Source: CAZKWG01 sp964615375
GTDB taxonomy: Bacteria > Myxococcota_A > UBA796 > CAZKWG01
Direction of reading: 5' to 3'
Assembly (NCBI GenBank): GCA_964615375.1
Contig: CAZTOW010000015.1
Span: 62,001-126,000 of the forward strand
Length of the DNA stretch: 64,000 bases
Under the pieces are notes generated by a model. It was given only the letters and a program-made list of their open reading frames with translations. It made no database searches and had not been told where the DNA came from. How positions within the stretch are numbered: position 1 is the first letter of the stretch; each line of letters starts with the position of its first letter. A program made the translations under genes and the position numbers. Positions 43,349-51,926 of this stretch are shown here, one piece after another.

Positions 43349-44398
43349 TCAGGGCTCGACCTCGATCAGCGCCTCGCCCCGCGGCAGGATCTCCCCCACG
43401 ATCGCCGCCGCCAGCGCGCCGCGGGCCTGAAGCGCCGCGACCAGGGCCGGCGCGCGCTCGGCGGGCACGGCCATGAGCAGGCCGCCGGAGGTCTGGGCGT
43501 CGCAGAGGATGCGGCGGGTGGCCTCAGGGATCTCGGCGCTCCACCGCAGGTCAGGCGCCAGGAAGAGCTGGTTGGCCCGGCTCCCGCCGGGGAAGACGTC
43601 GGCCTCGGCGAAGGCGCGCACGCCGTCCAGCACCGGCACCGCGGACGCGCGGATCCGCGCGCTGGTGCCGCCGGCGCGGAGCATCTCGGCCAGGTGTCCC
43701 AGGAAGCCGAAGCCGGTGACGTCGGTGATGGCGTCCACGCCGACCTCCGCGGCGGCCTCGGCGCCGGCGCGGTTCAGGGTGGCCATGACCTCCACCACCC
43801 GGTCGCGCTGCTCGCGGCTCGCCAGCCCGCGCTTGATGGCGGTGCTGAGGATCCCGCTGCCCAGCGGCTTGGTGAGCACCAGCAGATCGCCGGGGACGCG
43901 GGCGGCGTTGGTGCGCACGTCCGCCTCGGGCATGACGGCGCTCACCGCCATGCCGTACTTGGGCTCGCGGTCGTCGATGGAGTGGCCCCCGGCGATGAGG
44001 CAGCCCGCCTCGCGCGCGACGTCCGCGCCGCCGCGGAGGATCTCGGCCAGCACGTCCGGGCCGAGCTCGGCCATGGGGAAGCCCACGATGTTCAAGGCGA
44101 CGAGGGGGCGGCCTCCCATGGCGTAGATGTCCGACAGCGCGTTCGCCGCGGCGATCCGGCCGAAGTCGTAGGGCTCGTCCACCACGGGGGTGAAGAAGTC
44201 CACGGTCTGCACCAGGACGAGGCCGTTGCCGATGCGCAGGACGGCCGCGTCGTCGGAGGTGTCGAAGCCGACGAGGAGGTCAGGGCTCGTGAATCGAGGT
44301 AGCTGGCGCAGCACCTGCGCCAGGTCCGCAGGGCGGAGCTTGCAGGCTCAACCGGCGCCGTGGCTGTAGCTCGTCAACCGCACGTCTTTCGCGGGCAT
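43349..44398 (-). CDS. selD: Selenophosphate synthetase SelD, selenocysteine-containing (UGA read-through)
   Basis: A 349-residue enzyme that makes selenophosphate from selenide and ATP. The ATG at 44398 is preceded by GGGAGG. Sixteen codons later an in-frame TGA (44350-44348) falls exactly where SelD has its active-site Cys or Sec: SHGAG-U-ACKL, with the catalytic lysine three residues on. Downstream sequence is normal SelD: VGFDTSDDAAVLRIG, GRIAAANALSDIYAMGG, DVTGFGFLGHL. With Sec at 17 the length matches the family. A hairpin 24 bases after the UGA is a candidate SECIS. A caller that treats the TGA as a stop would miss the first 28 or more residues. Confidence 0.93.
44303..44323 (-). promoter_or_regulatory. 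Candidate bacterial SECIS hairpin in selD
   Basis: CTGGCGCAG and CTGCGCCAG form a perfect 9-bp stem with a GUG loop in the mRNA. The stem begins 24 bases after the UGA codon, and a G opens the loop, both as in bacterial SECIS elements bound by SelB. Confidence 0.65.
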
Positions 44399-44414
44399 GG
44401 AGCCTCCCAAGCAG

Positions 44415-44449
44415 GAGACCCCGCCGCTCGAGGGGAGCGGCGGGGTCTC
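44415..44449 (-). terminator. 15-bp perfect stem-loop between tRNA-Arg and selD
   Basis: GAGACCCCGCCGCTC (44415-44429) pairs perfectly with its complement at 44435-44449 around a 5-base loop. It starts 8 bases after the tRNA-Arg CCA end. It probably terminates the leftward tRNA transcript, though no long T-run follows; it also lies in the selD leader. Confidence 0.7.
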
Positions 44450-44457
44450 AGGGGATA

Positions 44458-44534
44458 TGGCGCGCCCAAGAGGAGTCGAACCCCTAACCTTTGGATCCGT
44501 AGTCCAACGCTCTATCCAGTTGAGCTATGGGCGC
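44458..44534 (-). tRNA. tRNA-Arg(ACG)
   Basis: A 77-base cloverleaf with a 7-bp acceptor stem (GCGCCCA/TGGGCGC), D-loop AGCTCAACTGGATAGAGC, anticodon loop CTACGGA, T-arm GGGTTCGACTCC and encoded CCA. It is the last of three clustered tRNAs. Confidence 0.96.
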
Positions 44535-44557
44535 AGATTTTTCAGACCTCAGAAGGC

Positions 44558-44648
44558 TGGCGGAGACGGAGGGATTCGAACCCTCGGTGGGATTTTGCCC
44601 CACACGCGCTTAGCAAGCGCGCACCTTCGGCCTCTCGGTCACGTCTCC
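44558..44648 (-). tRNA. tRNA-Ser(GCT)
   Basis: A 91-base class II tRNA with acceptor stem GGAGACG/CGTCTCC, anticodon GCT in the loop TTGCTAA, a long variable arm, T-loop GGTTCGAATCC and encoded CCA. Confidence 0.96.
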
Positions 44649-44671
44649 AGCGTCTGAAAGATCGAGCATCT

Positions 44672-44759
44672 TGGAGGAGGCGGTGGGATTCGAACCCACG
44701 GATCCGTGAGGATCTGCGGTTTTCAAGACCGCCGCCTTCAACCGCTCGGCCACGCCTCC
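44672..44759 (-). tRNA. tRNA-Ser(TGA)
   Basis: An 88-base class II tRNA with acceptor stem GGAGGCG/CGCCTCC, anticodon TGA (loop CTTGAAA), a long variable arm and encoded CCA. The base before CCA is T, not the usual G of tRNA-Ser. It is first in the cluster. Confidence 0.94.
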
Positions 44760-44777
44760 CGGCGGGGCAGCAGCTTC

Positions 44778-44804
44778 TTTATATGCTCCGTGTTCGGCGG
44801 TCAA
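44778..44804 (-). promoter_or_regulatory. Sigma-70-type promoter of the tRNA cluster
   Basis: TTGACC (44804-44799) and TATAAA (44783-44778) are separated by 15 bases and end 18 bases before the tRNA-Ser(TGA) 5' end. The spacer is slightly short, but the AT-rich box is clear in this GC-rich region. Confidence 0.65.
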
Positions 44805-44859
44805 GAAAATCGGCACGTTTGCGATGTCGATCCTGGACAAGGTGACGTTGTAGCGTGCC

Positions 44860-45486
44860 TTAGCCGAGCCTTGTCCAGCCCTCCCACCAGGAGAGGAAGG
44901 CGCGCTCCAGCTCCGCCTCCACGACCGGCAGGCTCGGGCAGGGGTCCAGGTGGTCGGCGAGGCGGGTGGTGAGCGTCGCGTCCAGCCCGCAGGGGTGGAT
45001 GCGCTGGTACCAGGAGAGGTCGGTGCTCACGTTCAGCGAGACGCCGTGCCAGGTGACCCAGCTCCGACAGGCCACGCCGATCGCGGCGATCTTCCGCCCC
45101 TCCACCCAGACGCCGGTGTTCCGCGCGTCGCGCCCGCCCTTCACGCCGAGCGGAGCGAGGGTCTGGATGACGACCTCCTCCAGGCCGCGCAGCCAGGCGT
45201 GCAGGTCCTGGCGGCCGGGGGGGAGCGCGCAGACGGGGTAGGCGACGAGCTGGCCGGGGCCGTGAAAGGTCACGTCGCCGCCGCGCTCCACGGGGATCAC
45301 GGGCACCTCGCCTGGGTCGAGCACGTTGTCCTGCGCCCCACGGCGCCGGCCCAGGGTGAAGACGGGGTCGTGCTCGCAGAGGATGAGCGCGTCCTCCACC
45401 TCGCCGCGGATCCGCGCCTCCAGGCGGTCGCGCATGGCGGCGTGGGCCTCCGGGTAGGGCACACGCCCCCAGCGCAGGACCCTCAC
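44860..45486 (-). CDS. lipB: Octanoyl-ACP:protein octanoyltransferase LipB
   Basis: A 208-residue enzyme that moves octanoate from ACP to lipoyl domains. Motifs are EHDPVFTLGRR, ERGGDVTFHGPGQLVAYPV, the lysine in GRKIAAIGV and the acyl-cysteine in IHPCGL. It starts at a GTG overlapping the tmk stop (GTGA). It works with the lipA gene and the E2 genes at 47.8-53.7 kb. Confidence 0.95.
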   Translation of the reverse strand: MRVLRWGRVPYPEAHAAMRDRLEARIRGEVEDALILCEHDPVFTLGRRRGAQDNVLDPGEVPVIPVERGGDVTFHGPGQLVAYPVCALPPGRQDLHAWLRGLEEVVIQTLAPLGVKGGRDARNTGVWVEGRKIAAIGVACRSWVTWHGVSLNVSTDLSWYQRIHPCGLDATLTTRLADHLDPCPSLPVVEAELERAFLSWWEGWTRLG

Positions 45487-46091
45487 CGGAGCAGGCCCTG
45501 GACGGCGGCCCAGACCCGGGCGGCGACCTCGTCGGGAGAGCCCGAGGCGTCGATGCGGGCGAGGCGCTCGCCCCGGGCGAGGACGACGGCGATGGCGCGC
45601 TCGTAGGCCGCGCGGACGGCCGCGAGGCGCTCGAGCTGCTCGAAGCGCTCCTGGGGCTCGCCCCGGGCCTGCACGCGGGCCAGCGAGACCTCCGGCGCGA
45701 GGTCCAGGAAGAGGGTCAGGTCTGGGGCGGGGAAGCCGGCGTTGAGCTCGAGCACGCGCTCCAGCCCCACGGCGCCCGACTGGTAGGCGAGGCTGGACAG
45801 CAGGTAGCGGTCGCTGATCACGTCCTGCCCGTCCTGGAGGGCGGGACGGATCACCTGGGAGAGGTGCTCGTGCCGGTCGCCCGCGAAGAGCCAGGCCAGG
45901 GCCGCGTCGGAGACGCCGAGCGCGGGATCCCGCAGGGCCTCCCGGATGAGGCGGCCGATGGGCAGGGGGCTCGGCTCACAGGTCTGGAGGACGGCGCGGC
46001 CCTGGGCGCGCAGGGCGCCGGCGAGGCGGGCGACCTGGGTCGTGCCGCCTGAACCGTCCAGACCTTCGACGACGAGGAAGAGGGGGGGCAT
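45483..46091 (-). CDS. tmk: Thymidylate kinase with unusual P-loop
   Basis: A 202-residue dTMP kinase. It has the DRYLLSSLAYQ motif (Tmk DR(Y/H) signature), the lid region ERFEQLERLAAVRAAYE and FLDLAPEVSLAR. The P-loop reads EGLDGSGGTTQ: the lysine of GxxxxGK(S/T) is glycine here. As related enzymes sometimes use variant P-loops, it may still be active. It is followed by lipB with a 4-bp overlap. Confidence 0.9.
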   Translation of the reverse strand: MPPLFLVVEGLDGSGGTTQVARLAGALRAQGRAVLQTCEPSPLPIGRLIREALRDPALGVSDAALAWLFAGDRHEHLSQVIRPALQDGQDVISDRYLLSSLAYQSGAVGLERVLELNAGFPAPDLTLFLDLAPEVSLARVQARGEPQERFEQLERLAAVRAAYERAIAVVLARGERLARIDASGSPDEVAARVWAAVQGLLR

Positions 46092-46164
46092 CGGCCTTGT
46101 CTAACCGCTTTACGTCTCTATCGTTTCATGGCATCCTCACTCCGCCTCTCTCCAGGAAGAAACT

Positions 46165-47817
46165 ATGCTCCATACGATCCTTCTGTGGACCGCCGGGTCC
46201 TGGGCTGCCTCCCCCGCGACGCCTCCGCTGAAGGACGAGCTCCTGGCGAGCTTCCACGAGCTGACGCGCCCCGCCGCGGAGGGGGGGCCGGACCACGCCT
46301 GCCTGACCCCGCTGGTCCGACAGCTCAAGGACAACTGGGACCTCTTCTCGCCGGCGGAGCGGGCGGAGATCACCTCGAAGCTGGCGCCCTGGGCCACGGA
46401 TCTCAAGACCGCGATGCGCCCGCGCGCCGACGTCTCCGCGCCGCCGCCCCCGGGCCTGAGCTCCACCCCCTGCTTCACCTGGAGCGGCTCCTACGAGATC
46501 CTGGAGGATCCCAACGGGCGCTTCTACGTGACCTGGGAGACGGGCGCTATCGACGAGGACACGGCCCAGGAGCTCCTGGACGCGATGACCCACGGCTGGG
46601 AGAAGGAGGTCGACGAGCTCGGCTGGTGGGAGCCCGCCGGGACGGACACCTACCCCATGCTGGTCTACGTCTACGACGACGCCAGCGCGGCGGGCGCGTA
46701 CACGACGGTGGAGTACTGCTCGGACTCGGTGGGCTACATCCCCTACATCGTCATCGGCTCGGGCTCCTTCTACGGGGGGACCTGGTACGAGGACATGGCG
46801 GTGCACGAGTTCAACCACGCCTCGCAGTGGGGGTACACCGACGACGCGGGCTGGGTGAACACGAACATCGACCTGTGGTGGTGGGAGGCGACGGCGACCT
46901 GGGTGCAGGAGCACGTCAACCCCGACAACAACTGGTGGTCGCAGTACATCTGGGGCTACACGAACGCGCCCTATGTGTCGCTGGAGACCAGCAGCCAGTC
47001 GAACACGACCGACTTCTGGCACATGTACGGCATGGCCATCTGGGCCTTCTACCTGGATGAGCACGTCGGCGGGCACGATCTGGTCCAGGACACCTGGGAG
47101 TTCGCCGCCACCTCATCCGACCGCAACATCGACATCGAAGAGCTCATGGAGGGGGTGGACCTGGACTTCGAGGAGGTCTACCTCGGCTTCATCACCAACA
47201 GCGTGGTCATGGACTTCGACGAGCGGCGCTACTTCGGCACCGTCGAGTACACCGAGGAGGTGGACGAGCTGCCGGCCTCGGGCGAGCCCTCCCGGCACAC
47301 GCCCGAGGGCTACGGGCAGAACTTCATCCGCATCGACAAGGACGCGGCGGAGGAGGGCACCACGGCCACCGTGACCTTCAACGGCGACAACGACGAGGAG
47401 TGGTACGCGCTCGTCGTGCAGGCGGACGGCAAGGAGCTGATCGCGGTCCAGCAGATGGAGCTCAACGAGAACCAGAAGGGCACCGCCGACATCGTCTTCG
47501 ACGGGGACAGCGACTTCGTGCTGGTGGTCTCGCCGAAGGGGGACTTCACCTCCGGCAAGGACTACTCCTGGTCGGTCGAGGCGGTGGAGGTCGAGCCCGA
47601 GCCCGAGGAGGAGACGGAGACCGGCGACAGCGGCGCCGTGACCGAGGAGGAGGGCGAGGAGGAAGAGGAGGGCGGCCAGGAGGGCGACGGCGCCTTCAAC
47701 ACCGACGAGGAGCCGAAGGGCGGCACCTGTGGCTGCGCCTCGGGCGGGGCCTCGGGCTCCCTGGGGCTCGGCGCGCTGGTGGGCGCGCTGGCGCTCGCGC
47801 GTCGTCGTCGGCGCTGA
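46165..47817 (+). CDS. Secreted HExxH metalloprotease with MYXO-CTERM-like tail
   Basis: A 550-residue exported protein. Residues 1-15 are a short signal peptide. The zinc motif HEFNHASQWG (HExxH) lies near residue 214, with a further acidic/aromatic block (DLWWWEATATW) that can supply the third ligand Glu. A Glu-rich linker precedes the C-terminal tag: GGTCGCASGG, a hydrophobic helix and RRRRR. This Cys-helix-Arg layout is the MYXO-CTERM sorting signal known from Myxococcota. AGGA lies nine bases before the ATG. It is likely anchored to the cell surface after tag cleavage; its protein target is unknown. Confidence 0.85.
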   Translation: MLHTILLWTAGSWAASPATPPLKDELLASFHELTRPAAEGGPDHACLTPLVRQLKDNWDLFSPAERAEITSKLAPWATDLKTAMRPRADVSAPPPPGLSSTPCFTWSGSYEILEDPNGRFYVTWETGAIDEDTAQELLDAMTHGWEKEVDELGWWEPAGTDTYPMLVYVYDDASAAGAYTTVEYCSDSVGYIPYIVIGSGSFYGGTWYEDMAVHEFNHASQWGYTDDAGWVNTNIDLWWWEATATWVQEHVNPDNNWWSQYIWGYTNAPYVSLETSSQSNTTDFWHMYGMAIWAFYLDEHVGGHDLVQDTWEFAATSSDRNIDIEELMEGVDLDFEEVYLGFITNSVVMDFDERRYFGTVEYTEEVDELPASGEPSRHTPEGYGQNFIRIDKDAAEEGTTATVTFNGDNDEEWYALVVQADGKELIAVQQMELNENQKGTADIVFDGDSDFVLVVSPKGDFTSGKDYSWSVEAVEVEPEPEEETETGDSGAVTEEEGEEEEEGGQEGDGAFNTDEEPKGGTCGCASGGASGSLGLGALVGALALARRRRR

Positions 47818-48627
47818 TCAGCTCGCCTTCGGGGGCTCGCCGAGCTCGCGAGGGTGGGTCAGCAGGTGCTCGAAGAGGGCCTGGAGGCGCCCGATGTAGG
47901 CGCCGTCCACCACGCGGTGGTCGAAGGAGGCGCCGAAGGGCAGCAGCTTGCGCGGGACGAGCTGGCCGTCCCGGTAGCGCGGGACCTCCACGACCTTGCC
48001 CATGGCGACCACGAAGCTGAGGTTCGCCGCGGGCAGCAGCGCGGGGAAGGCGTAGTGGATGCCCAGCGATCCGACGTTCGTGATCAGCACGGACCCGAAG
48101 GCGTCCACGCTCAGCCCCGTGCCTGGGATGCTGACGCCCATCTCGAAGATGAGCCAGCGCAGGAGCTGGAAGACCCACCGGCGGAAGGGCCAGGGGATCT
48201 TGGCCAGCGCGTTCTTGCTTCCGCCCGTGGTCTGGTCCTCGCCCTGGCGGGTGGCCTCGACGCGCGCCTGCATCTCGGCGGCGATCTCGGTGATCGTCTT
48301 CTTGTCGGCGTCCACGACCCGGACCACGCCCATGTCGCGCCCCTTGACGCTGACCACGGACGAGACCGTCACGTTCCCCCGATAGTAGACCTTGCCCCAC
48401 CGGGCGTAGCAGTTCAGCTCCGGCACCGCGGCGAGACAGCGGGCCATGGCCGCGATCACGAGGTGCAGCGGGGTGACCCGGTGCCCCTCGGCCCTGAGCT
48501 CGTCCAGCCACGCCATCGCGTCGGTGACGTCGATGTCGTAGGAGCCCATGATCTTCCCGTCCCGGGGGCGCTCGTAGACGGCCGCGGCCATCTCCCGCCA
48601 GGCGGTGTTGTAGCGAAGATCCCCCAT
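47818..48627 (-). CDS. Lipoyl-less 2-oxoacid dehydrogenase acyltransferase core
   Basis: A 269-residue protein equal to the catalytic domain of E2 subunits, with the FDHRVVDGAYIG active-site motif and VTPLHLVIAAMARCL. It lacks lipoyl and E1/E3-binding domains, so it cannot carry acyl groups itself. An inserted segment with LRWLIFEMGVS lies in its middle. It starts one base after the E3 stop and ends the lipoate-linked operon. Such lone cores may act as trimeric scaffolds or acyltransferases that use another protein's lipoyl arm. Confidence 0.88.
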   Translation of the reverse strand: MGDLRYNTAWREMAAAVYERPRDGKIMGSYDIDVTDAMAWLDELRAEGHRVTPLHLVIAAMARCLAAVPELNCYARWGKVYYRGNVTVSSVVSVKGRDMGVVRVVDADKKTITEIAAEMQARVEATRQGEDQTTGGSKNALAKIPWPFRRWVFQLLRWLIFEMGVSIPGTGLSVDAFGSVLITNVGSLGIHYAFPALLPAANLSFVVAMGKVVEVPRYRDGQLVPRKLLPFGASFDHRVVDGAYIGRLQALFEHLLTHPRELGEPPKAS

Positions 48628-48628
48628 C

Positions 48629-50032
48629 TCAGCGGTTCACGACATGAACGGCCTGCCCAAGCGCCGCCTTCGCGGCCTCCATGACGACCTCGCCGAGCGT
48701 GGGGTGCGGGTGGATGGAGAGCCCGATGTCCAGCGCCTCGGCGTCCATCTCCACCGCCAGCACGCCCTCGCTGATGAGGTCGCTGGCGTGCGGGCCGACG
48801 ATGGTGATGCCCAGCACGCGATCGTCGGCCGCGTCCAGCACCACCTTGCAGAAGCCGTCGGAGTCCGCCATGGTCAGCGCGCGCCCGATGGCGGCGAAGG
48901 GCACCTTGCCCACCTTGATCTGGTAGCCCTTGGCCTTCGCCTCGTGCTCCATGAGCCCGGCGGTGGCGATCTCGGGGTCGGTGAAGACCACGGCGGGCAC
49001 GGTGCGCGCGTCGTTGTAGGCGGCGTGCCCGGCGATGACCTCGGCCACGATCTCGCCCTCGTGCGTGGCCTTGTGGGCCAGCATGATGCCGGTGGCCACG
49101 TCGCCGATGGCGTAGACGCCGGGCACGTTGGTCTTCTGCTGGTTGTCCACGATGACGTGCCCGCGCTTGTCCAGCGCCACGCCGGTCGGGGCGAGGCCCT
49201 CGGAGTTCGGGCGGCGACCGACGGTCACCAGGATGCGGTCGGCGGCGAGATCGCGCTTTCCGTCCGGGGTCTCGACGTGGACGATGGCCCCGTCCTCGCC
49301 CTCCTCCCAGCCCAGCGCCTTCGTCTTCAGCAGCACCTCGATGCCGCCCTTCTTCAGCTTGCGGCTGATGAGCTGCACCACCTCGGGGTCGAAGCCGGGC
49401 AGGACCTGGTCCATCATCTCGACGACCGTGACCTTGCTGCCGACCTTGGCCAGCATCATGCCGATCTCGAGCCCGATGTAGCCGCCGCCGATGACGACGA
49501 TCCGCGCCGGGACGTGGTCGAGGGCCAGCGCCTTCGTCGAGTCCAGGATGCGGGGGTCGGCGAAGGAGAAGCCCGGGATCTCGATGGGGCGCGAGCCGGT
49601 GGCCAGGACGACGTGCTCCGCCTCGACGCGCACGTTGCGGCCGTCGGAGGTCTTGACCTCCAGCGTCTTCGGCCCGAGGAAGGTGGCCTCACCCTCCAGG
49701 CGGTCGCTCTTGTTGGCCTTGAGCAGGTTGCGCACGCCGCTGGTGAGCTTGTCCACCACCGACTGCTTCCACTGCTGGAGCACGCCCATGTCCAGCGAGC
49801 GCTGCCCGCCCACCGAGATGCCCATGGCGGCGAGGTGGTCCAGCTCCTCGTACTTCTTGCCCGCGGTGATCAGCGCCTTGGACGGGATGCAGCCCACGTT
49901 CAGGCAGACGCCCCCCCAGTACTGCCGCTCGATCACGAGGGTCTTCACGCCGAGCTGCCCGAGGCGGATGCCGCAGGGGTAGCCACCCGGGCCCGCGCCC
50001 ACCACCACCGCCTTGTACTGAAGGGTCTCCAT
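48629..50032 (-). CDS. lpdA: Dihydrolipoamide dehydrogenase (E3)
   Basis: A 467-residue flavoprotein. FAD motif GAGPGGYPCG, redox disulfide GGVCLNVGCIPSKAL, NAD motif IGGGYIGLEIG, and the C-terminal HPHPTLGE with the catalytic histidine. It reoxidises dihydrolipoyl groups with NAD+. It is placed between the E1-alpha-like gene and the E2-core gene. Confidence 0.96.
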   Translation of the reverse strand: METLQYKAVVVGAGPGGYPCGIRLGQLGVKTLVIERQYWGGVCLNVGCIPSKALITAGKKYEELDHLAAMGISVGGQRSLDMGVLQQWKQSVVDKLTSGVRNLLKANKSDRLEGEATFLGPKTLEVKTSDGRNVRVEAEHVVLATGSRPIEIPGFSFADPRILDSTKALALDHVPARIVVIGGGYIGLEIGMMLAKVGSKVTVVEMMDQVLPGFDPEVVQLISRKLKKGGIEVLLKTKALGWEEGEDGAIVHVETPDGKRDLAADRILVTVGRRPNSEGLAPTGVALDKRGHVIVDNQQKTNVPGVYAIGDVATGIMLAHKATHEGEIVAEVIAGHAAYNDARTVPAVVFTDPEIATAGLMEHEAKAKGYQIKVGKVPFAAIGRALTMADSDGFCKVVLDAADDRVLGITIVGPHASDLISEGVLAVEMDAEALDIGLSIHPHPTLGEVVMEAAKAALGQAVHVVNR

Positions 50033-50053
50033 GATCCACTCCGACTTGTATTC

Positions 50054-50632
50054 TTAGAGGATGACCTCGATGAGGGCTGGGGCGCTGGCCTCGCGGGCCG
50101 CGCTCACCGCCGCCTGAACCGCCGCCAGCTCGCCCGGGACCTTCACGCCGGTGAGCCCGTGGGCCTCCGCCAGCGCCGTGAGCGAGCCCGCGAGCTGCGG
50201 CCCCACCGGCGCGTCCTCGCCGAGCGGCACGCGCGCCACCACGAAGATCACCGGGGCCCGGGTCAGCGAGGCCACGTTCAGCGCCTCGTGCAGCGCGCCC
50301 GAGGCCGCTGACGCGAGCCCCAGCAGGCACAGCGCGGGCTCTCCGCTCTGGAGGGCGAGCCCCACCGCGTGCAGGGCCCGGCTCCCCGGCGCCGCCGAGC
50401 AGGGCGCGAGCTTGTAGGGCCTCGCCCCGGCGAAGCCGTCCACCAGGCGCTCCACCGGGCAGCCGCGCAGGACGGCGCCCAGGCGCTCGCGCGGCCCCGT
50501 CACCACCCAGCCCTTGCGTCCGAAGCCCGTAAACGCGCCCTCGACCACCGGCGCGAGGCGGCCCAGCGGCAGAGGGAAGGGCCTCGGCCCCAGCTTGCCG
50601 AGCTCGACCTCGGCCGCGAGCAGGGCGCTCAC
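50054..50632 (-). CDS. Degenerate short E1-alpha-like protein
   Basis: A 192-residue protein resembling the middle of 2-oxoacid dehydrogenase E1-alpha: ALHAVGLALQSGEPALCLLG and GALHEALNVASLTRAPVIFV. E1-alpha is normally about 330-400 residues and holds GDG...NN for Mg-thiamine diphosphate. Here the GDG position reads LAS and the NN position reads AR, so cofactor binding through this subunit is unlikely. The first 60 residues are unlike E1. Its ATG overlaps the E2 stop. It could be a structural stand-in for E1. Confidence 0.7.
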   Translation of the reverse strand: MSALLAAEVELGKLGPRPFPLPLGRLAPVVEGAFTGFGRKGWVVTGPRERLGAVLRGCPVERLVDGFAGARPYKLAPCSAAPGSRALHAVGLALQSGEPALCLLGLASAASGALHEALNVASLTRAPVIFVVARVPLGEDAPVGPQLAGSLTALAEAHGLTGVKVPGELAAVQAAVSAAREASAPALIEVIL

Positions 50633-51909
50633 CGCAGCTCCAGCAGCAGCGACTCGGGCTGCTCGAGCACGCTCTTCAGCGCGCTCACGAAGCGGGCGGC
50701 GACCGCGCCGTCCAGCACGCGGTGGTCGAAGGAGGGCGACAGGTACATCATCTTGCGGGCGACGATCTGCCCGCCCAGGACGACCGGGCGCTCATGGATC
50801 TGGTTCACGCCCAGGATCGCCACCTCCGGCGCGTTGATGATCGGCGTGGCGAAGCGCCCGCCGATGTTGCCCACGCTGGTGATGGTGAAGGTGCCGCCCT
50901 GAAAGTCCGAGATCGCCGCCTTGCCCGCGCGGGTGCGGGCCGTGAGGTCGGCGATCTCCGCGCCCAGCTCCAGCAGGCTCTTGTGCTGCACCTGCTTGAT
51001 GACCGGCACATAAAGCCCGGCGTCGGTGTCGGTGGCGATGCCGATGTTGACGTCGCCGCGCACCACGAGCTCCCCGTTCTGCTCGTCCATGTTGGCGTTG
51101 ACGTTCGGGAACTCTCGGAAGACCTGCGCCAGCGCCTTCATGATGAAGGGCAGGTAGCTGAGCTTCACCCCGCGCTCCTCGGCGCGGCCCTTGAGCGCGT
51201 CGCGGAGGGCCACCAGCCGCGTGGCGTCCACCTCGTCCACGTAGGTGAAGTGCGGGATGCGGGACCAGCTCTCGACCATCTTCTCGGAGATCTTGCGGCG
51301 CAGGCCGATGATGCGGATCCGGCGATCCTCGCCCGAGGGGGCCGGCGCCACCTGGGGCAGCGCGGGCGGGGCCACCGGCGCGGGGCCGGCGACGAAGCTC
51401 TCGATGTCCGCGTGCGTGACGCGGCCCGCCTTGCCGCTGCCGGGGACCTGGTCGATCTCCACGCCCGCCTGGCGCGCATGCGAGCGGACCGCGGGGGTGG
51501 CGAGGGTCTTGGCGCCGGGGGAGCGGGGCTCGGCGGCCCGGGGCGCCGGGGCGACCGGCGCGGGCGCGGGCGCGGGGACGTGCGGGGGCGTGAGCGGGAT
51601 GGCCGGGGCGGCGGGGGCGTGCTGGGCCACCGGCTGCGGCGCGGGCGCCGGGGCGGCGGCGACGGGAGCGCCCCCTGACTCGTCGATGTCGGCCAGCGGC
51701 GCGTGGACCTTGACGATGTCGCCCTCGCGCCCGTGCAGCGCGGCGACGCGGCCGGCGCGCGGGCTGGAGATCTCCACCGTGGCCTTGTCCGTCATGATCT
51801 CGCAGAGGGGCTGGTCCTTGGCGATGGGCTCGCCCGGCTTCACCAGCCAGCGGACGATCTCACCCTCGACGACGCCCTCGCCGATCTCGGGAAGCTGAAA
51901 GACGAACAT
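50629..51909 (-). CDS. 2-oxoacid dehydrogenase E2 (dihydrolipoamide acyltransferase)
   Basis: A 426-residue E2. The lipoyl domain (1-80) has the lysine in EIMTDKATVEISSP. An Ala/Pro-rich linker leads to a peripheral subunit-binding domain (about 140-175, TPAVRSHARQAGVEIDQVPG). The catalytic core (about 195-426) ends in SFDHRVLDGAVAARF. It transfers acyl groups from E1 to CoA; the specific keto acid is not evident. It overlaps the E1-alpha-like gene by 4 bp. Confidence 0.95.
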   Translation of the reverse strand: MFVFQLPEIGEGVVEGEIVRWLVKPGEPIAKDQPLCEIMTDKATVEISSPRAGRVAALHGREGDIVKVHAPLADIDESGGAPVAAAPAPAPQPVAQHAPAAPAIPLTPPHVPAPAPAPVAPAPRAAEPRSPGAKTLATPAVRSHARQAGVEIDQVPGSGKAGRVTHADIESFVAGPAPVAPPALPQVAPAPSGEDRRIRIIGLRRKISEKMVESWSRIPHFTYVDEVDATRLVALRDALKGRAEERGVKLSYLPFIMKALAQVFREFPNVNANMDEQNGELVVRGDVNIGIATDTDAGLYVPVIKQVQHKSLLELGAEIADLTARTRAGKAAISDFQGGTFTITSVGNIGGRFATPIINAPEVAILGVNQIHERPVVLGGQIVARKMMYLSPSFDHRVLDGAVAARFVSALKSVLEQPESLLLELR

Positions 51910-51926
51910 GCGATGACTCCAGAAGC

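Noticed and set aside
43349..44314. selD as an N-terminally truncated pseudogene
   Set aside because: Reading the TGA as Sec restores the complete conserved N-terminus with a good ribosome site.
44672..44759. Possible tRNA-Sec (selC) near selD
   Set aside because: The anticodon is TGA (serine), not TCA, and the acceptor stem has 7 bp, so it is tRNA-Ser.
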